From Gp6-AA40 sp035571515 (lineage in GTDB: Bacteria; Acidobacteriota; Vicinamibacteria; Vicinamibacterales; UBA2999), in contig DATNCQ010000037.1 in assembly GCA_035571515.1 (NCBI GenBank), positions 1-64,000 of the forward strand: a stretch of 64,000 bases of DNA, written 5' to 3'. This document shows, piece after piece, positions 58,030 to 64,000 of this stretch; within the stretch, counting starts at the first letter, position 1; every line of letters starts with the position of its first letter. The notes beneath the pieces are model-generated. The model was not told the DNA's origin. It searched no databases and saw only the letters and a program-made list of their open reading frames with translations. Both the position numbers and the translations under genes were made by a program.

Positions 58030-59601
58030 CTAGATCCGCATCCGCCACAGCACGAGCACGGCGATCGATCCGAGCAGCGCCATGCCCGCGGCCAGGTTTG
58101 CCGCAATGAGCCGCCGCCGGCTTCGGCGGCGTTCTCCGTCCGAGATCACCCGTGGAATGATCGCGAGCACCGGCAGTTCCAGGAGCCGGACGACGTCGGC
58201 TTCGCGCTTCAGGCTGGAGTCACGGTATTCGAGCCAGCCGACCACCAGGAAACCGAGCACGAGGCCGATAATCGCACCCGAGGCGATGATGCCCATCCGC
58301 TTGGCCTCGTTGTACGGCCGTCCCGGCAGCGATGCCGGGTCGAGAATCCTGAACTGCTCGCCAATCTGCCGCCGCTCGAGATTGGCCGCAATCTTCGAGT
58401 CCTCGCGCTTGGCGAGCAGGCTGGTGTAGGCGGTGTCGAGCGTCTTGTAGTCGCGGGTCAACTCCACCAGCTCGGACTCGCGCGTGGGCACGACGTCCAC
58501 CTTGGCCTGGTAGCCGGCGATCGCCTGCTTGAGGCGCGTCTCCTCGGCCTGGTTGACCGCCAACTGGTGGTCGATCACCTCGAGCTCGTCCTGCAGGTCG
58601 CGCAGCCGCTTCTGCCGCGCCAGCTCCGCGGGGGATGCCGGTTTTTCAACCGGCGCCGCCGGCGGACGGTTGGCTTCTTCGGCCTTGACCCGCGCCTGTA
58701 AATCTTTAACCTGACGCTCGAGCGCCCGGCGATCCGGGTGGTCGGGCGTGTAGCGCAGCTGGAACGCCTTGAGCTGCGCCTGCGCGGCCTCGAGCTGCTG
58801 CGCGGTCGACGCCGGCGCGTTCGCCTCGCGTTCGGGCGCGGCCGCGGGGACCGGCACCGGATCGGGCGGTGTCGACTGCACGTCGGCGATCTGGCGCTCG
58901 ATGAGGAGCCGCCGATCCTGGATGCGATTGGTCGAATCGGTGAGGCCTTGCAGCTGCTGCTGCGCGTTGCGGATGGTCGTGAGATTTGTCTCGAGCTGCG
59001 ACGGCAGCTCGCCGGCGTAGCGCCGGCGATAGGCTTCGAGCTTCTTTTCGTGCTCGACGAGCCGTTCCTTCGCGTCGTTGAGCTGCGACTCGAGGAACAG
59101 GTTCGTTTCGTCCGCCAGGTTGGCGCGGTCGCGCAGGTTCTCCTCGATGTAGAGCGACGCCACCCGCGCGGTCACCTTCTGGGCGGTCTGCGGATCGCTG
59201 CTCACGTACTTCACGCGGAACGAATCCTGCCCTTCGACCTGCACGGCGATGTCGCCGCGCAGCCGCCCGACCACATCCTCCATGATCCCGTGCGCGCGCT
59301 GGTCCGGGTAGAGGTTGAAGTCCATGATGATGCGCTCGAGCCGCGAGCGGCTCAGGATCAGGTTGCTGATCGACGGCAGCCGGTCCTCCATCTTCGCGGT
59401 GACCGTCGACTTCACGTAGCTGTCGGGCACCCGTTGAGGGATGACCATGATCAGCGTTTCCGATCGATACAGCTCCGGGACGGCCTTCGCGATCAGCGGC
59501 GCCCCCGCGAGGCCGACGGCGAACGGCAGCACCACGAGCCAGCCGCGCCGGAGGACGATTCGAATCAGCTCTGCGATGGTGAACGTTCGGCCTGGAACCA
59601 C
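58030..59601 (-). CDS. XrtA-type polysaccharide chain-length determinant (Wzz/GumC family)
   Basis: A 523-residue inner-membrane protein. The first membrane helix (GWLVVLPFAVGLAGAPL) is followed by a periplasmic Wzz domain (LYRSETLIMVIPQRVPDSYV). Long coiled coils run from about 165 to 400 with repeated Glu/Lys/Arg and Gln runs, and a Pro-rich insert lies near 240. The C-terminal helix at about 440-460 (IIASGAIIGLVLGFLVVGW) is followed by a cytoplasmic tail and another hydrophobic stretch near the end. It sets polymer length together with the tyrosine kinase. GTG 59601 lies 13 bases from the outer-membrane barrel stop. Confidence 0.86.
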   Translation of the reverse strand: MVPGRTFTIAELIRIVLRRGWLVVLPFAVGLAGAPLIAKAVPELYRSETLIMVIPQRVPDSYVKSTVTAKMEDRLPSISNLILSRSRLERIIMDFNLYPDQRAHGIMEDVVGRLRGDIAVQVEGQDSFRVKYVSSDPQTAQKVTARVASLYIEENLRDRANLADETNLFLESQLNDAKERLVEHEKKLEAYRRRYAGELPSQLETNLTTIRNAQQQLQGLTDSTNRIQDRRLLIERQIADVQSTPPDPVPVPAAAPEREANAPASTAQQLEAAQAQLKAFQLRYTPDHPDRRALERQVKDLQARVKAEEANRPPAAPVEKPASPAELARQKRLRDLQDELEVIDHQLAVNQAEETRLKQAIAGYQAKVDVVPTRESELVELTRDYKTLDTAYTSLLAKREDSKIAANLERRQIGEQFRILDPASLPGRPYNEAKRMGIIASGAIIGLVLGFLVVGWLEYRDSSLKREADVVRLLELPVLAIIPRVISDGERRRSRRRLIAANLAAGMALLGSIAVLVLWRMRI

Positions 59602-59614
59602 GTCGGACCCTGAA

Positions 59615-60970
59615 TCAGAAGAGCGGCAGGCGCATCATCACGCCCGCGCGGACGCCCTGCCGCTCGAGCAGCATCGGGACGCCAGGCCCCAGCGGGAGCG
59701 TCCCCCTGGAGTCGTAAAAGTACCGGAGATATTCGACGTACGCCGCGGTCGTCCGCGAGAGCGCGCAGCGCAGCCGGCCTTCGGCGTTGTAGGTCTCGTA
59801 CGCCGACGTCGCGCTGCTGATCGCGGACTCGCCGGTCGCGTAGCCGCCCGAGAGCGAGACGTCGATGCGGCGGCTCACGAGGCCCTCGATCGTGGTCGTG
59901 AGGCTCTTTCCGGAAATCGGCTCGCTCAATCCCGGCACGTAATCGACGCTCTGCCGGTAGGCGCTTCGCAGCCGCCACGTGCGCGTGAGCTCGAGGCCCG
60001 CCGACAGGTCGGTGGAGAACGGATTGTCCCGGCGGGCCCGCGCGCCCGCGCCCGGGATCAGCTCGGGCACCACCATCGACGATGCTCCGACGCGCGCGCC
60101 CAACGTCACGTGCCGCGTGCGGGATAGCGGATGACGGTAATCAAGCGCCAGCTCCGCCCGGTGCTCCGGCATCCGCCACGGCAGCAGCCGCGGGTCGGAA
60201 TCCTTCATTTCGCCGACGCGGAAGGCGTACATCGCCGTGGTGGTCACGCTGCGGCCGATGCGATGGGCCACCTGGCCGCGCGCGCCGTAGGTGTTCAACT
60301 GGCGGTGAACGTCGGGCGTGCCGGTCGTGTCGGTGCGCCGCCAGTCGACGCCGACCGCCACCGCGCTGCGGCGCGACAGGCCGTGCGACAGCGTCGCCGT
60401 CGTGCCGTAGGTGAGCGAATTGAAGTCGCTGACCGCGACGTCGCGCGAGGCGGCGGGTGTGAACGTCTCGCCCTCCTGCGGAACGGGGAGTACCAGCGCG
60501 TACAACGGCGAGCCCGAGTACGCGCCCGTCGCGTTGATCTGCAGCGCCGTTCTCGCCGAGTGCACGGACAGATCGACGCCACCCGTGTGACCGAGGCTCC
60601 GGAAGTACGCGGGGACGACGTGGTCGTCGGGGCGGAAGTAGCGCTGCGCGGAGCTGCCGGTCGCGCGCGCCGTGACCGAGTGCCCCTGGAACGAATAATC
60701 GAGGCCGCTCTGCAGCAGCGTCGAGTAACCCGTCGGATCCTGGCCGTTGACGCCGATGCTGGAAGGGTCGGCGGCGGAGTTCACGTCGTAGCCGCCGGTT
60801 GACGCCACCGAGACGTCGAGCCGCTGCCGCGCGTTGGGATCGGTTGCCGCGCCGCGCATGAGCCCGCCTTGAGGCTGCAGGCCGACCGCCTGCGCGAATG
60901 CGCCGGGCAGCGACGCCGCAATCATCACGGGGACCGCGACGACGACACGCCGGATGGAACGGGGATTCAC
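59615..60970 (-). CDS. Outer-membrane beta-barrel protein of the PEP-CTERM/EPS system
   Basis: A 451-residue protein with a signal peptide (VVVAVPVMIAASLPGAFAQ) and alternating strands from about residue 50 to the end: GYSTLLQSGLDYSFQGHSVTARATGS, SLTYGTTATLSHGLSRRSAVAVGVDWRR and ELALDYRHPLSRTRHVTLGARVGAS. It ends in MMRLPLF, a terminal Phe typical of Omp85-inserted barrels. The family (TIGR03016-like) accompanies exosortase loci and is thought to form or assist the polymer exit pore. GTG 60970 follows the export protein stop by 19 bases. No plug or periplasmic domain is evident. Confidence 0.82.
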   Translation of the reverse strand: MNPRSIRRVVVAVPVMIAASLPGAFAQAVGLQPQGGLMRGAATDPNARQRLDVSVASTGGYDVNSAADPSSIGVNGQDPTGYSTLLQSGLDYSFQGHSVTARATGSSAQRYFRPDDHVVPAYFRSLGHTGGVDLSVHSARTALQINATGAYSGSPLYALVLPVPQEGETFTPAASRDVAVSDFNSLTYGTTATLSHGLSRRSAVAVGVDWRRTDTTGTPDVHRQLNTYGARGQVAHRIGRSVTTTAMYAFRVGEMKDSDPRLLPWRMPEHRAELALDYRHPLSRTRHVTLGARVGASSMVVPELIPGAGARARRDNPFSTDLSAGLELTRTWRLRSAYRQSVDYVPGLSEPISGKSLTTTIEGLVSRRIDVSLSGGYATGESAISSATSAYETYNAEGRLRCALSRTTAAYVEYLRYFYDSRGTLPLGPGVPMLLERQGVRAGVMMRLPLF

Positions 60971-60989
60971 GCGCGGGTACCGGCCACGC

Positions 60990-61637
60990 CTAGGGAACCA
61001 CCACGGTATCGCCCGGGCGGAGAATGATGTTCTGCCGGACGTTCTTGCCTTTCAGCACGTCGTCGTAGTTGAACCGGAAGCGCATCTCCTGCCTGTCCTG
61101 CGTGCGCGTGATCACGATGTTCTTCCGGTCCGCGTACTCGAGCAGACCGCCGCCGACGGCGATGAGTTGCAGGACGTTCATGTCGCCGGTGAGCGGCACC
61201 ATGCCGGGCGTGGCAACCTGGCCGACGAGGAACACACGCCGGCTGTGGATTTCCTTGACGATCACCGCGACGTCGGGTTCGTCGACGAACTTGACCGCCG
61301 CTCGCGCCAGGGTGTGCGCCAGTTCCTCGGGAGTGGAACCAGACGCCTGCACGTCGTTGAGGAGCGGCAGCGAGATCTTGCCGTCCGGGCGCACGACCAC
61401 GTCGCCGGACAACGCCTGTTCGCGCCAGAACGCGATTGCCAGCACGTCGCCGATGCCGATGACGTACTTCGCGGGCAGCGGCACGCCGACGACCGTGTTC
61501 ACGGCCGTCGCCGAGGGTCGATTGGCTGCCGGTCCGGACTGGGCCTGCGCGCCGGCCTGCACCTGCGCGCTTGCAGAGCCCTGCACACCGAGGCAGAGAA
61601 CAGCCACACACGCCGCGCGGAAAAAGACTCGTTCCAT
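60990..61637 (-). CDS. Polysaccharide export protein (Wza-like, periplasmic/outer membrane)
   Basis: A 215-residue protein with a signal peptide (AACVAVLCLGVQGSASAQ) and the Poly_export domain: YVIGIGDVLAIAFWREQALSGDVVVRPDGKISLPLLNDV, then SLBB-like SRRVFLVGQVATPGMVPLTGDMNVLQLIAVGGGLLEYA and RPGDTVVVP at the end. It lacks the long C-terminal helix of Wza, like other exosortase-system export proteins that use a separate barrel. A Cys sits in the signal region, but a lipobox is not clear. It is first in the export operon and has a strong -24/-12 element upstream. Confidence 0.85.
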   Translation of the reverse strand: MERVFFRAACVAVLCLGVQGSASAQVQAGAQAQSGPAANRPSATAVNTVVGVPLPAKYVIGIGDVLAIAFWREQALSGDVVVRPDGKISLPLLNDVQASGSTPEELAHTLARAAVKFVDEPDVAVIVKEIHSRRVFLVGQVATPGMVPLTGDMNVLQLIAVGGGLLEYADRKNIVITRTQDRQEMRFRFNYDDVLKGKNVRQNIILRPGDTVVVP

Positions 61638-61684
61638 AACCTGAAATCTCGTGAACAGTGTTGTGGGGACGCACCCCCCCGTTG

Positions 61685-61700
61685 TGCAAGGTCACCGCCA
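61685..61700 (-). promoter_or_regulatory. Sigma-54-like -24/-12 promoter for the export operon
   Basis: Read on the minus strand: TGGCGGTGACCTTGCA, with TGGC, TTGCA and GG-N10-GC spacing. The start site near 61674 leaves a 37-base leader to the ATG at 61637. TAAGTC (61728-61733) and AAAGTC (61837-61842) lie upstream. Confidence 0.55.
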
Positions 61701-61917
61701 GATTCGAGACGCGTCGCCCGGGCGTTGTAAGTCCACCATTCCAAACCGGTTATGGAGGTGGTGCGACTCCGGGCGCGGAAGCGTGGGGCCTTGCGGCGCC
61801 TCCGGAACGCGCCTATGTCCTGCGCGGCGGATGAACAAAGTCTGCCTGTGGGAGGTTTAATGGGCGCCCGGCGACAGAATTACGAACGCCGCGGGCCTGC
61901 GACGGGGTGGGGGTGCT

Positions 61918-62037
61918 TCACAGCCCGTGGAGCAGGTCCCTCAGGGAGAGACCGCTCCACGCAAGCGCGGTAGCCAGAACCGCTGCAATCAGCAGCGCCG
62001 CACGGAACCAGAGGCCTGGTGGACGACTCGGAGGCAT
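61918..62037 (-). CDS. 39-residue membrane protein downstream of the exosortase gene
   Basis: A 39-codon gene reading MPPSRPPGLW at the start and SLRDLLHGL at the end. Between them is a strong single membrane helix (FRAALLIAAVLATALAW). AGAGGA lies five bases before the ATG, one of the best ribosome-binding sites in the window. It starts 31 bases after the exosortase stop on the same strand. I recognise no family. It may be a small partner of the exosortase/EpsI system. Coding is supported by the ribosome-binding site, helix and position rather than by homology. Confidence 0.6.
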   Translation of the reverse strand: MPPSRPPGLWFRAALLIAAVLATALAWSGLSLRDLLHGL

Positions 62038-62068
62038 GCCAGTCCTCTTGCAAACTTCGGGACCGGCG

Positions 62069-63631
62069 CTACGACGGAAGATGCCGGCCGAGGACCGGGA
62101 TCAGCGCTTCGGCGAACGCGACCGCCGCCGACTTCGCCGAAGCCGGCGAGGTCCCCGCATCGCTGGACCATGCAATCATGACCACCGCGCCGTTGGTGCG
62201 ATGGCGCGTGACGGCGTCGACGATCGTGTAGCCCTTGGCCCGATAGATGTCGGGGACGATGCGGCCGTTGATGACATACCAGAAGATCACGCCGCGCGAC
62301 CCGCCAGCCCCTTCGCGGACGACCTCGCTGACGTCGTAGGCTTCAGACCCGGTGTGCAGCGTGAGGGGCGATGCGGCGAGCCGCAGCGCCTCGCTCGCCT
62401 CGCCGGAGAGCTCCTTCCCCTGCGACTGCCGGTTGTAATAGCCGACATACAGCTGCACGTGCGACTGCGACAGGTTCCGGTAGGAGCGCACGAGCTCCTC
62501 GTCGGCGTCCGCGAACCGGCGCTGACCGTCCGCAGTCGGATAGCCGCCGACCAGCGCGTCGTCGAGAGCCGGCAATGGAACCGCCGCGATCGGTGCAAGC
62601 ACGTCCAGCGTCCAGTCGCCGACGCGGTTGTCGAGCGTCGCGAGGCCGTTGCTCAACTTCACTTCCGACTGCGTAGCGGACAGCCGAATGGCTCCGCCCA
62701 GCAGCAGCGTGCAGATCAGCGCAGCGTCGATCGCAAGGCGCCGGCGAACGGAGGCGGAGACGGCTGCCGGGCGCGCGTCGCCCCCGCCGGTGTCAGGCGA
62801 AGGCCGTGAGAGGACGGAGAAAAAGGCGCCGATGAGCAGGTACCCGAGCGAGGACACGCCAAGGCCCTCGAGCAGGTGATACGAGCTGTTCGGGTCCCCG
62901 TCGCCGAGCCCCTTCAGCGCCAGCCATCCGACCAGCGCGATGCGCATCCCGTTGCCAAGGTAGCTGACGACCACCGAAAACACGATGAGGGCGATGCGCC
63001 GCCCCGTCGAGTCGAGCCACACGTAGGCGGCCGGCACGACCATCGCGGTCAGCGCGATCAGCTGATTCACGCCGCTGCACTCACGCAGCACGGCCAGGGT
63101 CCGCGATGACAGCACGATGTCGGTGCTCTGCAGCAGCGCCGGGATGCCGGCCAGGTGCAGCATCGACGCGGCGATCCGCGCCGAGAGCAGCCGGCTCGGC
63201 TCCTGCAGCCGGTCGATCGGATAACTCCAGATCGGCACCATCAGCAGCAGGTAGGCGAGCGTGAACCAATGGGTCCGCACGGCGTCGCGTCCGGCGACGA
63301 TCAGCACGACGCCGGTCAGCGTGACCACGAACGATGCCTGCTCGATGCTGAGGAGGCCTCCGAGACGGCCGCCGACGAGCAGCGCGATGCCGACGAGGGT
63401 CACCGGCACGCCGAGCATGTAGTCCGGCGATCCGAGCGCGATCGGACGGCGCCGCGCGGTGGTCCACGCGACGTACGCGGCCACGAAAGGGACCGCGAAT
63501 CCGTACGAGTACAGGTAATTCGTCGACCAGACCGTCATGAGGGACGCCAGCACGCCTCCATAGCAGAGGAGGAGTGCGGCGACGCCGACAACGGCGGCGA
63601 CGAGCATGCGGGGAGATGCGTTCAGCGTCAT
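62069..63631 (-). CDS. xrtA: Exosortase (XrtA-like) fused to EpsI
   Basis: A 520-residue inner-membrane transpeptidase/protease fusion. The N-terminal ~280 residues form the exosortase with eight or so helices. The catalytic residues are Cys185 (VLRECSGVNQ), Arg230 (SYLGNGMRIA) and His252 (YHLLEGLG), the Cys/Arg/His set of the family. The C-terminal ~220 residues are EpsI-like and periplasmic: LATLDNRVGDWTLD, VQLYVGYYNRQSQGKELSGEA, GVIFWYVINGRIVPDIYRAKGY. It should recognise PEP-CTERM tails, cleave them and probably pass the protein on to the EPS. The assignment to type A rests on neighbours. ATG 63631 is preferred over upstream in-frame starts because it opens the first helix. Confidence 0.87.
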   Translation of the reverse strand: MTLNASPRMLVAAVVGVAALLLCYGGVLASLMTVWSTNYLYSYGFAVPFVAAYVAWTTARRRPIALGSPDYMLGVPVTLVGIALLVGGRLGGLLSIEQASFVVTLTGVVLIVAGRDAVRTHWFTLAYLLLMVPIWSYPIDRLQEPSRLLSARIAASMLHLAGIPALLQSTDIVLSSRTLAVLRECSGVNQLIALTAMVVPAAYVWLDSTGRRIALIVFSVVVSYLGNGMRIALVGWLALKGLGDGDPNSSYHLLEGLGVSSLGYLLIGAFFSVLSRPSPDTGGGDARPAAVSASVRRRLAIDAALICTLLLGGAIRLSATQSEVKLSNGLATLDNRVGDWTLDVLAPIAAVPLPALDDALVGGYPTADGQRRFADADEELVRSYRNLSQSHVQLYVGYYNRQSQGKELSGEASEALRLAASPLTLHTGSEAYDVSEVVREGAGGSRGVIFWYVINGRIVPDIYRAKGYTIVDAVTRHRTNGAVVMIAWSSDAGTSPASAKSAAVAFAEALIPVLGRHLPS

Positions 63632-63648
63632 TGTCTGTCTCGCGGGCC

Positions 63649-63999
63649 TCAGAGGCCCGCGAGCACCTTGGAGGCGTCGGCCGCCCCGTCGAACTTGGAG
63701 CCGAGTTTCAGCGCGGCCTGCAGGATGGTCTTCGCCCGCGCCGAGTCGCCATTTTTCGCGTAGGCGAGCCCCAGGTGATATTGGAACGACGGGTTCTTCG
63801 GTTCGCGGTCGACCGCGCGCTGCAGCGTGCTGATCGACAGCCCGTACAGCTCCTTCTTCAAGTAGATCCATCCGAGCGTATCGGCGGCCTCGGCGGAATC
63901 GGGCATCGTCGCCTGCGCCGTCTGCGCGAGCTGGAGCGCGACGTCGAGGTTGCCGCCGTTCTCGGCGTAGATCCACGCCAGGTTGTTGGCGGCGATCGA
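63649..63999 (-). CDS. TPR-repeat protein, C-terminal part (PrsT-like; 5' end outside window)
   Basis: Open from the window edge. Three or four TPR-like units are visible: NNLAWIYAENGGNLDVALQL, AADTLGWIYLKKELYGLSISTLQRAV and PSFQYHLGLAYAKNGDSARAKTILQAAL. The protein ends KVLAGL. Long TPR lipoproteins named PrsT lie next to exosortase genes in many PEP-CTERM bacteria; this piece, 17 bases before the exosortase start, matches that position. Export or lipid modification cannot be judged without the N-terminus. Confidence 0.75.
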   Translation of the reverse strand, partial: SIAANNLAWIYAENGGNLDVALQLAQTAQATMPDSAEAADTLGWIYLKKELYGLSISTLQRAVDREPKNPSFQYHLGLAYAKNGDSARAKTILQAALKLGSKFDGAADASKVLAGL

Positions 64000-64000
64000 A

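Noticed and set aside
1..64000. tRNA or rRNA genes, insertion sequences, phage genes, CRISPR arrays, attachment sites
   Set aside because: Looked for and not seen; no transposase or integrase motifs, no regular repeat arrays and no tRNA-like clover sequence recognised.

Overview
The window is a 64 kb, GC-rich, Gram-negative chromosome segment filled almost end to end by an exopolysaccharide (EPS) locus of the exosortase (XrtA/PEP-CTERM) type. There is an outer-membrane barrel, a polysaccharide export protein, an exosortase and a PEP-CTERM protein. I see no tRNA, rRNA, insertion sequence, phage or CRISPR array. Base composition, the mix of secreted proteins and the gene content fit an Acidobacteriota (Vicinamibacteria-like) soil or sediment bacterium best. 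That placement is an inference from general knowledge.

Layout. (1) 1-3.8 kb: the end of a SAF-domain oxidoreductase faces a small minus-strand operon (sugar-1-phosphate cytidylyltransferase, SDR epimerase, M28-like aminopeptidase). (2) 4-15.4 kb: mostly single plus-strand genes, namely YvcK, a PEP-CTERM protein, an SdrD-B-like secreted protein, a Wzx flippase with a small membrane protein, a DUF218 protein (minus), a glycosyltransferase with a two-repeat Cys-rich protein, and a secreted beta-helix protein. (3) 15.6-27 kb: an eight-gene plus-strand operon with ATP-grasp enzyme, FAD oxidoreductase, GT87, DUF362 protein, HAD-UbiA fusion, AsnB amidotransferase, AMP-forming ligase and a NadE-like amidoligase. 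(4) 27-53.7 kb on the minus strand: VanZ protein and carbamoyltransferase, then about 21 tightly packed genes. These hold a SxtI/J/K/L-like carbamoylation cassette, Wzy, an acyltransferase, an asparagine-synthase-like protein without the N-terminal Cys, GT2 and GT4 glycosyltransferases, deacetylase-like proteins, a FkbH-like protein and a WbpB/E/D-like UDP-sugar cassette. (5) 53.7-64 kb, minus strand: the assembly and sorting module, with priming sugar transferase, GGDEF-like paralogue, tyrosine autokinase, ATPase, chain-length protein, outer-membrane barrel, export protein, a 39-residue membrane protein, an exosortase-EpsI fusion and a TPR protein that runs off the end.

How it fits together. 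Nucleotide-sugar enzymes supply precursors, a priming transferase and several glycosyltransferases build a lipid-linked repeat, and Wzx/Wzy and the chain-length/kinase/export proteins polymerise and export it. Carbamoyl, acyl, amide and deacetyl tailoring genes decorate it. The exosortase probably processes the PEP-CTERM protein 57 kb away at 5.4 kb.

The most interesting signals are a recurring GG-N8-TTGC (-24/-12, sigma-54-like) element found correctly oriented in front of eight transcription units, an AAAGTC/TAAGTC motif enriched in the same gaps, the SxtI-L-like cassette, the duplicated Cys-rich protein, and a 39-codon gene with a strong ribosome-binding site directly behind the exosortase gene.
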